From positions 372,001 through 436,000 of the forward strand of contig CBFFRQ010000057.1 of assembly GCA_965644315.1 (NCBI GenBank): a stretch of DNA of 64,000 nucleotides, in the 5' to 3' direction. The notes below the pieces were generated by a model. The model was not told the origin of the DNA and made no database searches. It saw only the letters and a list, made by a program, of their open reading frames with translations. Position 1 is the stretch's first letter. Every line of letters begins with the position of its first letter. Position numbers and translations under genes: made by a program. Origin of the DNA: Caecitellus pseudoparvulus (lineage: Eukaryota > Bigyra: Bicosoecida). This document shows positions 40,941 to 49,392 of this stretch, in pieces.

Positions 40941-42037
40941 ATGGCGTCTGCGGCAGCAGAGGCACAGCCGGAAGGCGTGCCGGACACCCTGTCTCCAGAT
41001 GCAGAGGAGGCCATGTTGGAGGCGGAGGACCTCTTCTTCGAAGGCGTGTTGGACGCCGCCGAAGACAAGGTGGTTGAGGTGTTGGCGAGCCACCCCGCCA
41101 ACCGGGAGGCGCTCCTGCTGCTGTGGCAGCTGCAGACGCAGCAGGTGGGTGGCGCGGGGCGAATGCTCCGCACCCTGTACACGCCCCCCTCCCCCGCTGT
41201 TGCCCGGCACAGCTGAAGGATACCGCTGCCCTCGGCACAGCACAGCGACTGGCGTCGCTGCCCGGCGATGGCGCCGCTGCGGCTGACATGCTCATCGCCT
41301 CCGCCGCTGCCGTGTCTCCCAGCAGCAAGGGGCAAGCTGTGCTGGAGGGTTTCCTGGCGGCAGACGCCAGCAGTGGCGCGCTCTCCCGTGCTGGCGCCAA
41401 GGCCCGTGCCGTGCTGGTGGAGCTGGAGGGGGGGGGCATGTCCGCCACCACGGCAGCCTGGCTAGCACCGCCCCTGCGCGAGGCGGCCAAGGCAGCCCTG
41501 GGCCTGCTGGCATCCCCGCCTGCAGACGATGCAGGCGCGCCCGTGTCCCCTGCAGCGCTGGAAGAGGCACTGTACACTGCGTGGGGTGAGGCTGGAGCGG
41601 CGGGGGGGGAGGCGGAGGCGGCCGGAGCCGTGGAGGACATGCTGGGCGTGCTGCGGTGCGCCCGGGCCAGTGCGGACTTCCCCACGCAGCAGGTGCTGCC
41701 TTTGGCGCTGGCCCTACTGGCGTGCTTGCTGCTGCAGGTGGGGGAGGCGGGCGCAGCGGGGGATGTGGTGGCGGCGGCATCCGGTGTGGAGGCGCCCCTG
41801 GCGTGCAGTGGGGATGTGAACATCACAGGCGCGCGGTGCTTGGTGTCGGCGAGCGGCGGCGACGCCCAGGCGAGGGGTGACTCCGAGTCACTCGCGGCCA
41901 CAGGCGGCTTGGCGCTGTCGCCCCTCATTCGCCGCCGCCTGCTGACCCTACCCGCAGCTGCGCCGGCACAGGAGGGGGGCGCAGAGGACGCGTACGACCC
42001 ACGCCTGGACGAGCGTGATCCCTTCTTCGGGATGTGA
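40941..42037 (+). CDS. Small Ala-rich TPR-like protein of unknown function
   Basis: 342 residues. Exons are 40941-41144 and 41213-42037 around a 68-bp phase-0 intron. Residues 20-68 look like one tetratricopeptide pair (AEDLFFEGVLDAAEDKVVEVLASHPANREALLLL). The rest is Ala-rich and helical, with a Gly/Glu-rich break near 210 and the C-terminal motif YDPRLDERDPFFGM. I do not recognise the family. Its start is 218 bp from NAF1 on the other strand. Its stop is 14 bp from the SDHC stop, and they share AATGCATT. Confidence 0.78.
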
Positions 42038-42038
42038 G

Positions 42039-42046
42039 AATGCATT
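42039..42046. terminator. Palindromic AATGCATT shared by the TPR-like and SDHC genes
   Basis: It starts 2 nt after the TPR-like gene's TGA (42035-42037) and 6 nt after the SDHC stop (42052) on the other strand. Both 3' ends fit inside a 14-bp spacer. Confidence 0.65.
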
Positions 42047-42051
42047 TGCGG

Positions 42052-42671
42052 TTAGAACTCCACGACGGCAGCGAGCAGTGTGGCGGTGGCGGTGCCCGCC
42101 AGCAGCGCATAGGCGCCCTGCTCCACCTCCTTGATCTCATGCCCCTTCACCTGGTCCCACATCTGCGCGCAGGGAAACGATTCGTGTGGGCCCCTGCCTG
42201 GCGCGCCTTCAAGCGGGGGGGCGTGCGCGAGGGCGTACCAGATGACGCATGCCATGGCCGAAATGGTAGGCGAGGGCACCGCCCACCGCGGCGCGCACCA
42301 AGGGAGCCACGCCAGCCTCGTGCAGGGCGGTGGTCATCTCCAGAATGCTGGTACCTGTGCCTGCCAAGCCCAGGGACACTGCTGCCAGGCCTGTGAGGCG
42401 GGGTGGCGGCTGATGTGCGGGGGCAGCCGGCCTGCGGAAATCCGCGTCACGCACCGACTGTCATGCCCACGCCAGTGCCACGGAAAGCGATGGAGGTCAT
42501 AGCGTTGAGGGGCAGGCGGTAAATGGTCAAATGGGGCGACAGGGGGCGCTGCACTTCCCCAGCCTTGGTGGCCAGCATGGCTCGGGCCGCCACGGGCGTA
42601 GCGGCTGCCACTGGCGCCTGCACAGCAGACAGGCGGGCAGCCATGCCGGCAGTAGCGCGGGCGAGGGCCAT
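42052..42671 (-). CDS. SDHC: Succinate dehydrogenase cytochrome b large subunit (SDHC)
   Basis: 159 residues. Exons are 42671-42455, 42390-42239 and 42162-42052; introns of 64 and 76 bp keep frame. The presequence is basic and Ala-rich (MALARATAGMAARLSA). The conserved membrane-anchor start follows: QRPLSPHLTIYRLPLNAMTSIAFRGTG, with the Ser and Arg residues that contact ubiquinone in the family. Splicing joins FHFGHGMRHL-type sequence (AYHFGHGMRHL) to MWDQVKGHEI, restoring the heme-ligand His region. Three membrane helices are present. SDHC and SDHD anchor complex II to the inner mitochondrial membrane and bind heme b and quinone. It lies next to SDHD and SDHB on the same strand. Confidence 0.95.
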
Positions 42672-42750
42672 GTCGTCGAGGGATTCGCGCGTGTGGGAGC
42701 ACAGGTGCTTCGTGTCTGTTGGTAGCGGCCGGGTTGCCGTTCGTTGGTTG

Positions 42751-42756
42751 TGCATT
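42751..42756 (-). terminator. AATGCA poly(A)-signal candidate for SDHD
   Basis: On the minus strand AATGCA begins 32 nt after the SDHD stop (42788) and ends 80 nt ahead of the SDHC start. Confidence 0.6.
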
Positions 42757-42787
42757 TCGTTTTGGTAGTGCCCCGGGCTGAGGCCGC

Positions 42788-43479
42788 TCACGCGTCGGCC
42801 TCCTCGGCAGCCTTGGCCTTGGGGGGCGCCACCCACAGGCTCTTCACGCCGGCTGACAGCCCGACGTCGGCGAAGTTGAGGCGGGCCAGGGCAGCGGCGG
42901 TGAGGACAGTGACGCCTGCCAGGGCCATAAGGGCCATGCGCTGCTGCTGGGGCTCCCAGATGTAGTCCACGATGACGCTGCGCATGCCGATGTGTGTGTG
43001 CAGGGGGATGGCGACGTTCAGCACCATGTCTGCGACGCTGGTCATGGGCGCGCCGAACAAGAGAGCCACTGGCACACCGGCGGCCAGTGCGTAAGACGAG
43101 TAGTGGTACACCTCCTTCACTGTGCTGGCCTTCACGGAGCCGGGGATGAGAGCTGCAGGGGGGAGGACAATGCAGAGGTGAGGGGGCACAAATAGGTGTG
43201 CAGTCGGGGGCCGGCCAGAGTCGTCCTGGGCAGGCCTGTCACCGTGCGTGGTGCATGTGGGCACCTGCGGAACTTACCGTCGGCCTGGCTGTAGACACCC
43301 TGCGACGTAGCCATGCCGCGCGCAGCAACTGCGAAACGCACAGGGACCCCAAGGGGGGATGAGCGCGGATAGCACACAGAGGGGGGGAGCGGGCGCTGGT
43401 TCGCACTGTGCAGGGAGGGCAGGGCTGGGCGGCTGCTCAGCGCCAGGTGAGCTGCTGATGTGGCAGCCTTTCGCATCAT
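42788..43479 (-). CDS. SDHD: Succinate dehydrogenase cytochrome b small subunit (SDHD)
   Basis: 188 residues. Exons are 43479-43278 and 43152-42788 around a 125-bp intron with the only GTAAGT donor seen in the window. A long mitochondrial leader (MMRKAATSAAHLALSSRP ... FAVAARGMATSQG) precedes the anchor domain. The family features are VYHYSSYALAAGVPVALLFG (helix 1), LNVAIPLHTHIGMRSVIVDY (helix 2, with the heme-ligand His and the quinone-site Tyr region), and helix 3, ending in LNFADVGLSAGVKSLW. The last 12 residues are charged and Ala-rich. It forms the membrane anchor of complex II with SDHC, whose gene starts 116 bp beyond this stop. Confidence 0.94.
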
Positions 43480-43834
43480 GGTGACCGGTGGGTGGCGTGT
43501 GCGCTGGTTGGTGGGCGACCATAGCACTGTGACGTAGGAGGGGGCAAATGCTGGAGGCGTGAGAGGGTTTGGCCTTGCGCGAGGGCTGCGCTGCGCAGGG
43601 TCGGAGTGTGGGGGGGGTAGAGAGCACAGCCCAGCAGCGCGAAGGGCTCCAGGTGCAGTCACGCGTCAAAACGCATGCACATATCTGCCCGCACCCCGCC
43701 CTGTACTTCACTCCCACTCGCCGTGGTCGTGCGCTACGTCGCCTTGGCTCCGGTGCCTTTCAAGAGCAGGCTTGGCGGCTGTTGCCAGGCACAATTCCGC
43801 ACTGCTGCAGAGGCAAGGCGCGGCACAAGCAGCC
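43480..43834. promoter_or_regulatory. Divergent promoter region inside the SDH cluster
   Basis: 355 bp between the SDHD start and the small unknown gene on the other strand. A CTGTGACGTAGG stretch at about 43528-43539 resembles a CRE-like TGACGT element. No gene is seen. Confidence 0.4.
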
Positions 43835-44237
43835 ATGTCCACCGTGCCCACGCCCGATGGGCCAGTGTTCACGTCCAGCTTCATGAATGGGTTCTTCAGC
43901 AAGGAGCGGCGCCTGGCGCAGATGGGCAGCCACCACGAGGCAGACCTGCAGGCTCGGGAAGCAACACACATCGTGCACTACCGCAACGCGATCGAGAAGT
44001 GCGTGGGGCGCAGCCGCGCAGCGTGGCCAGATGCCCATGCACCCCCTCCCTGCCCCGCCCCACCGCAGCAAGAGGTTGAAGGCGCACCCTGGCCACACCA
44101 CTCGGCGCCCCGTCAGCGTCGTGCGGCGTGACCCGCTGCTGCGCGATGGACTGGGACACTACGCTGGGTGGAAGTGGCACCAGGCCTACGTGCAGGGCAC
44201 CCTGTCCAGGTTCATGCAGGGCAAGCCCATCTTGTGA
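43835..44237 (+). CDS. Unknown 110-residue basic protein within the SDH cluster
   Basis: Exons are 43835-43998 and 44069-44237; the 70-bp intron starts GTGCGT and keeps frame (phase 2). The product is basic and hydrophilic with no membrane helix. Recognisable only by composition: FFSKERRLAQMGSHHEADLQ, HIVHYRNAIEKNKRLKAH, RRDPLLRDGLGHYAGWKWHQ and the end RFMQGKPIL. There is no LYR motif, no Fe-S cysteines and no clear presequence. I do not recognise it. Its position, between SDHD and SDHB but on the other strand, could mean a link to complex II, or chance. It shares the palindrome AATGCATT with SDHB at their 3' ends. Confidence 0.78.
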
Positions 44238-44272
44238 AGGGGTGCTTGCCCTGCCGCCGCCGCAGCAGGCTG

Positions 44273-44280
44273 AATGCATT
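44273..44280. terminator. Palindromic AATGCATT shared by the unknown gene and SDHB
   Basis: It lies between the stops at 44237 (+) and 44313 (-), about 35 nt and 33 nt away respectively. Confidence 0.65.
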
Positions 44281-44312
44281 GACTCGCAGCAGGCGAACTG
44301 CAGCGCCCCGCC

Positions 44313-45398
44313 TCAGTGCTTGGCTTCGTACGCCTTGGGCATCTCCTTGATGAGCTTGGCGATGGCCCGGGCAGGGTTGAGGCCCTTGGGGCACACGCGC
44401 GTGCAGTTCATGATCTGGTGGCACCGGTACAGCTTGAACTCGTCATCCAGCGCAGCCAGGCGCTTGGACGTGGCGGCGTCACGGCTGTCAGCCACCCACC
44501 GGTACGCCTGCATGAGCACTGCAGGGCCCAGGTACTTGCCTGAGGAGCCGTTCCACCAGTAGGAGGGGCAGGAGGTGGAGCAGCAGGCGCAGAGGATGCA
44601 CTCGTACATGCCGTCCAGCTTCTTGCGGTCTGCGGAGCTCTGCAGGTGCTCCAGGTTGGGACTGCTCTCCTCCTTCGCCTGCAGCCACGGCTCAATGCTC
44701 TTGTACTGGTCGTAGAAGACGTTGAGGTCGGGGACGAGGTCCTTGATGACGTACATGTGCGGCAGGGGGTACACCTTGTGCGCCTCCTTGCTGGCGGTGT
44801 CGATGTAGGTCAGGCACGCCAAGCCGTTCACGCCGTCGATGTTCATGGCGCAGCTGCCGCAGATGCCCTCACGGCAGGAACTGTGAAGGAGGGGGGCGTC
44901 GGGGCATGTGGCACCAGCGCTGGGACGCCAGGTGAAGTGAGGCGCAACGCCGTGTGAAGCGCGCACGCACCGCCGGAAGGTCAGGGTGGGGTCCTGTTCG
45001 TTCTTGATCTTGATGAGGGCATCCAGCAGCATGGGGCCACATCTGCAGTCGGAGGGGGAGGGGTCGGCGCAGCATCGTGCAGTGGTGCTGGGTGGTGTTT
45101 CGCCGCACCACCAGCGTGACGCACTCGTCCATGTTCACGGGGTAGGACGCAGTGTAAGGCTTCTGGCCAGGCACATCAGGGTCCCATCGGTAGATCTTGA
45201 AGAACTTGATGTTGTCTCCCTGTGCAAGGCGATTCCAAGCCGTGTGCGGGACCCTGCGAAGCTGGGCGGTACACCCGCACTCACAGATGGTGCTGATGCC
45301 TTCAGGCTGCCTGCCGTGCCGGACAGAGCGCGGGCAGCAGTGGCAGTCGCCGTGGGCGCTGCGCGGCGCACCGCCGCAGTTGTAGCTGCAGCAAGCAT
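44313..45398 (-). CDS. SDHB: Succinate dehydrogenase iron-sulfur subunit (SDHB)
   Basis: 282 residues, the normal length. Exons are 45398-45285, 45219-45125, 45042-44971 and 44880-44313; introns of 65, 82 and 90 bp keep frame. Splicing rebuilds two signatures that cross junctions: NMDE + [15 protein letters not shown], and DPTLTFRR + [10 protein letters not shown]. The first exon is a mitochondrial presequence ([17 protein letters not shown]). The Fe-S ligands are all visible: CREGICGSC plus a later Cys in GLACLTY for the [2Fe-2S] cluster, and [16 protein letters not shown] with [17 protein letters not shown] for the [4Fe-4S] and [3Fe-4S] clusters. It passes electrons from the SDHA flavin to quinone. 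SDHA is not in the window. Confidence 0.97.
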
Positions 45399-45500
45399 GG
45401 TGGGCGTCGTGGGGTTCGCTCCGTGTGCTGTGATGAAGCACGGTGTGTGCAGGGTGCTTGGTTTGCGGATTTTGCTGGCTGCTCACTTCTGCACGCAGCT

Positions 45501-45506
45501 TGCATT
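45501..45506 (-). terminator. AATGCA poly(A)-signal candidate for the large gene at 45.5-49.1 kb
   Basis: On the minus strand AATGCA begins 6 nt after the stop (45512), only 103 bp before the SDHB start. Confidence 0.6.
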
Positions 45507-45511
45507 GACGC

Positions 45512-48500
45512 CTACTCCCCAAGGTTGGACAGGCACGACAGCACATCGGATGCGAGGTCAAAGAGGGAAAACACAGCATGCACGCCGAGCGCGACAGACC
45601 CCGACTTGGGCTCCGGCGCCTGCTCTGTCGGCGCTGCCCGGCCCCACCCGCGGGTCGGGGAGGGGAGGTGAGGGGGCACGAGGTCTCCGCCCTGCCCCGA
45701 GCTGCTGGGCATGGGTGTGAACACCGTCGCGGTGGACGCCTGCAGGGGGTTCTCAGGGGTCAACGCCACCTCCACATCATGGCTCAGCGCATTGAAGGGG
45801 TGCCCACCTCCAAGCTGCCCGGGCAGCTGCACCACCTGCACCACCAGCGCCAGCGCTGCCAGCACATGCAAGTCGGAGCCATCCAAGTACTTCACCAGGA
45901 CGCTTTGCAGCTTGGACGCCAGGGCGGCCATGCGTCGGCGCTGCTCCGCAGACGTCTGCTCTGCCTCGCCCCCTTCCTGGTCAGCCTCCTGCGGCGTGGA
46001 GGCAGACGCGCCTTCTTCGGCTGCCGCCGTGACGGCCACCTCCGCCACCTCGGACAGGATGCGCCGCGCGTAGCGGCTGAAGGTGGACAGGAATCCCTCC
46101 ACCTTGATGCCTTGCACATCTGCAGCCTGGTACAGCCAGGGGCAGGCGCGCAGGGTGAGGGCCGCGACGCCGACGTCGGCTGGCGCGACCTGCTGCCCGT
46201 ACGGCGTTCCTGCCGCGCTCAGCAGCGTCACATCTGCGACGTTCACGACGCCACCCACACAACCTGCTGCTGCCAGTGCAGCAGTGTCCAGCAGCATGCC
46301 CACCCAGGCTTGCCTGACATCCACCGTGAGGGCAGTGTCCCATGAGTCCACTCTGCCCGCACCCTCCTCCTCTTCCCCGGCCTCGCTCCGCGCGGGCACC
46401 TGCAGGGACAATTGCAGAGCACCAGTGTCCTCTGCCCTCTGCAGAGTCGACCGCACTTGAGGCCCTGGGTCCATGACAGTCTCCAGCACGTTCACAGGCA
46501 GGTGCATGCCAGGCGGCAATTCCGCCTGCACCTGCGGCACTTGCAGCTGCAACTTGGGGCCACTTGCGCCCGCCCGCGCCCCAGAAAGCGTGAGGGACAC
46601 CGCTGCAGCCAGTTTGCGCAGGATTCGCGGCAGTGCCAGCAGCCCCCGGGCGGCGCCCGTGACGGTGCGCTGCACCATGAGCCGCGACGTCTCCAAATCC
46701 ACAACGCGGGCTGAGCTGGCGCCGGCCTCGGCGCTGCCGCCCGCGCTGGCGGAGGAGATCGTGCTGCCGCCACCAGCTGCTGCTGGGCGTCCAGAGCGAA
46801 TGACTTCAGCGCCAGCGCCGTCCCCGGTCCCGCCCATGCCCGCTGCATCGGAGAAGGGGTTGGGGCTGACAGCGGCAGTGCCCTGCGGGGAGGTTGGCGT
46901 GCCTTCGTGTGATTCACCACTGGACCCCCGTCGCAGGCGTGAGGCCAGCCCCGACACCTTGGCCTTGGCCTTGGCCAGCATCCCCTGTGGCGCCTCTGCA
47001 GTGCCGGCGCCAGGCGAAGGGGGGGATGCCGCCTCAGCCGCGCTGGCCGCTGGACTGCTGACGGGTGTGGCAGGAGCAGGCCGCCCTCCGCCCGACACCT
47101 CTCGCGCGCCTTGTAGCAAGGACTGTGAGCCCCGCAGCTCGTCCAGGTCCGCTTCCATCTCCTGCGCGGTGCGCTGGCGCGTGTGCGGTCCCGCGCCGCC
47201 TGCCAGAGCTGCCTTGGCTGCATCGATGCGCCGCAGTGCCAAATCGCGAGCACAGCGCAGGAGGGGCGCCAGGCGCAGTCGCCCCTCCAAGCTGTGCAAC
47301 TGCACAGAAAAGGCGACGGGCTTCCCAGCCAGGGCGGCGGCCCTGCGGAACATCACCCGCACATCAAAGCGCCCCGCGTGGGCTGCTGCTTGGGTGTGGC
47401 GCATGGAAGCCACGCCCCCCGCCGCCGCTCCCTGCCCCGCCCGCTGCATGACCAACACCTGCAGCGCATCGTCCACCAGTTGCTGCCACTGCTGGCACAC
47501 CCACTTCCAGTGCATGATCTTGGCTGCAACGCTGCCAGGCAGCTGCTCCAGGGTCACTGCAGCGGCCGGCTCCGCCCCTGCCGCCTCCTCCTCCAGCTCC
47601 GGGAACAGCGTCAGGATCCAAGGCCGGTGCAGGCGCACATAGGTCAGGATGTCGTGCAGACATGCCAGGGGCGTCTGGCCAGCTTGCGACTGGGCCCGGG
47701 CGAGGGTGCCGGCTTGGTCAGGCGTGAGGCCCAGCCACACCGCGCCAGTGAGCGCATGCGCGTCCGGCCCCAGGGTGTCGGCGGGCAGTACTCGGCTCTG
47801 CTCGTGGACCAGTGTGGGCGCCTCACCCGCCCAATCCTGCAGTGGCTGGGTGTGTGGTTGACTCGCTCGCTGCCGCAGTGCGGCCAGCAGTGGCGCCGGC
47901 ACATGCTCGCCTGAGGACACGCCCAGCAGGGCTGCCAGCAGGCGGTGACTCCACTTGCCCCCAGGTGACTCCACTGGACTCAACGTGGGAGGCAAGGCGG
48001 GGAAGAGCGGGGGTGGGCGGGGCGGCACCTGCGCCTCCGGCGTGATCCCCCGCAGCTCCCCCCGTAACACGGCGAAGGGGATGCCAGCCAGGTCCACCGT
48101 GGCGCTGAGGCTGCCGCGCTGCTGCCCAGCGCAGAGCATGTCGCCCAACTCCGGCGGCGCAGCCCGCAGGGCAGCCGCCTTGATCTGGCTGGGCAGGAAG
48201 GTGTTCACGAGCCAGCGGGTGAGGGCGGAGGGGATGGGCAGGAGCCCGCCCCCCTTCTGGCGAGTGTGCAGTTCACTGAGGCTGAAGGCGAAGGCGGGCC
48301 CCACGACCCACCGCCCATACCGCCCGCACACAGTGCTGCCAGTGCCGTCACTGGCCGCGGGGGGTGCCGGCGTGTCGCCCCCTGACCCACGCTCCCCCCG
48401 CAGCAGCGCCTCCACGTGCTGGTGGGGGGTGTACTGCAGGGGCAGCGTCAGGGACAAGGTGGCAGTGACTTGCAGCGTGTCCACGTCCAGATCCGGCACG

Positions 48501-49078
48501 CCAGAGCCCTTCTCTCCCTTCAGCCGCAGCCCCTGCACGGCGGCCACAAACCGTGCCTTGTCCAGCGTCACAGCCACGGTTGGTGGGCGCACCTGCTGCC
48601 CGCCTGCCAGCGTCAGGGGCGCCACCTCCACCCGCACGTCGCCCTGCAGGGACTCCACCCAGAAATCTCGCATGCCAAAGTACACCCCGTCGCTGCCGCC
48701 AGCGTACAGAAAGCCCTCGCTGGCAGGCAGGTGCAGGTCAAGCTTCGCCGAGTCCAGCTTGGCTTGGGCGCTGGCCAGCAGGCTCTCCACTTCCGCCACA
48801 CGCGCCCAGAAAGACAGCTCGTCAAAGGTAGCATCCTGCTCTTTCATGGCCGCCTTGTACATGGCGGTCAGGGACTCCCGCTCTGCCTTGAGGACTGCGG
48901 CAGAGGCCGAGGCAGACGCCGCGAGGGCTTGCACGCTCTCTGCAACCGCAGCCTGCTCTGCAGGGTCTGGGCGGGAGTTGGCGAGGAAGCGCTTGCCCTG
49001 GGCAAGCAACTCCTTCATCACCCCCTTCATCTTGCCCCGCAGGTGCTTGCACACGCGGGCCGCCTCCGCCTCGGCCAT
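45512..49078 (-). CDS. Large uncharacterised protein, possible lipid-binding (TULIP-like) domain
   Basis: 1188 residues in one exon. I chose ATG 49078 (CCACCATGG). Residues 1-130 are an Ala/Glu-rich coiled coil. Residues about 130-420 are beta-rich and amphipathic (EGFLYAGGSDGVYFGMRDFW; LQVTATLSLTLPLQYTP), followed by LTRWLVNTFLPSQIKAAALR, which looks like the long helix closing a TULIP-type lipid-binding barrel. The middle and C-terminal parts alternate beta-rich stretches with Ser/Pro/Ala linkers (VSLTLSGARAGASGPKLQLQ; TALTVDVRQAWVGMLLDTAA). There is no signal peptide or membrane helix. I do not know the family; the lipid-transfer idea is inference from secondary-structure patterns only. 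It lies 113 bp ahead of SDHB on the same strand. Confidence 0.72.
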   Translation of the reverse strand: MAEAEAARVCKHLRGKMKGVMKELLAQGKRFLANSRPDPAEQAAVAESVQALAASASASAAVLKAERESLTAMYKAAMKEQDATFDELSFWARVAEVESLLASAQAKLDSAKLDLHLPASEGFLYAGGSDGVYFGMRDFWVESLQGDVRVEVAPLTLAGGQQVRPPTVAVTLDKARFVAAVQGLRLKGEKGSGVPDLDVDTLQVTATLSLTLPLQYTPHQHVEALLRGERGSGGDTPAPPAASDGTGSTVCGRYGRWVVGPAFAFSLSELHTRQKGGGLLPIPSALTRWLVNTFLPSQIKAAALRAAPPELGDMLCAGQQRGSLSATVDLAGIPFAVLRGELRGITPEAQVPPRPPPLFPALPPTLSPVESPGGKWSHRLLAALLGVSSGEHVPAPLLAALRQRASQPHTQPLQDWAGEAPTLVHEQSRVLPADTLGPDAHALTGAVWLGLTPDQAGTLARAQSQAGQTPLACLHDILTYVRLHRPWILTLFPELEEEAAGAEPAAAVTLEQLPGSVAAKIMHWKWVCQQWQQLVDDALQVLVMQRAGQGAAAGGVASMRHTQAAAHAGRFDVRVMFRRAAALAGKPVAFSVQLHSLEGRLRLAPLLRCARDLALRRIDAAKAALAGGAGPHTRQRTAQEMEADLDELRGSQSLLQGAREVSGGGRPAPATPVSSPAASAAEAASPPSPGAGTAEAPQGMLAKAKAKVSGLASRLRRGSSGESHEGTPTSPQGTAAVSPNPFSDAAGMGGTGDGAGAEVIRSGRPAAAGGGSTISSASAGGSAEAGASSARVVDLETSRLMVQRTVTGAARGLLALPRILRKLAAAVSLTLSGARAGASGPKLQLQVPQVQAELPPGMHLPVNVLETVMDPGPQVRSTLQRAEDTGALQLSLQVPARSEAGEEEEGAGRVDSWDTALTVDVRQAWVGMLLDTAALAAAGCVGGVVNVADVTLLSAAGTPYGQQVAPADVGVAALTLRACPWLYQAADVQGIKVEGFLSTFSRYARRILSEVAEVAVTAAAEEGASASTPQEADQEGGEAEQTSAEQRRRMAALASKLQSVLVKYLDGSDLHVLAALALVVQVVQLPGQLGGGHPFNALSHDVEVALTPENPLQASTATVFTPMPSSSGQGGDLVPPHLPSPTRGWGRAAPTEQAPEPKSGSVALGVHAVFSLFDLASDVLSCLSNLGE

Positions 49079-49392
49079 GGTGGGCTGCGTTGCTGGGTGG
49101 GCTCGAATTCCGCAGTCCACGTGAAGCCTGCGGGCTCGGCACAAAACACCTCCCCTCCCCACTTGAATGAACAGCCCGTGTGCAGATCAGCGCTGGCTGG
49201 GGACGTGCTCCGCGTGCGTCTCGGCCCACGCCCGGTGCTTTGTGGAGTGCCGGCAGTACAGCGTTTTGCCACAGCACCACGCCTGCTTAGCACGCCGGCT
49301 AGAGTGCCGCCGCTCGCAGTGCCTGACGCTGTGCCAGCCCCACGGCGCCAAGGAAGGACGGCCGATACGCTACTCATTGCTTCATTTCAGCC
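49079..49392. promoter_or_regulatory. Divergent promoter region between two giant genes
   Basis: 314 bp between opposite starts. On the plus strand CTTCATTTCAG ends 2 bp before the ATG at 49393, which suggests a 5'-UTR intron in that gene. Confidence 0.45.

Noticed and set aside
42052-45398. SDH cluster as mitochondrial DNA or bacterial contamination
   Set aside because: All three genes have spliceosomal introns that keep frame, and N-terminal presequences, so they are nuclear genes.
47955-49124. 389-codon plus-strand open frame, and similar long frames at 22262-23545, 23549-24658 and 25913-26821
   Set aside because: All are antisense to well-supported genes and give Arg/Ala/Ser/Pro-rich translations without motifs.
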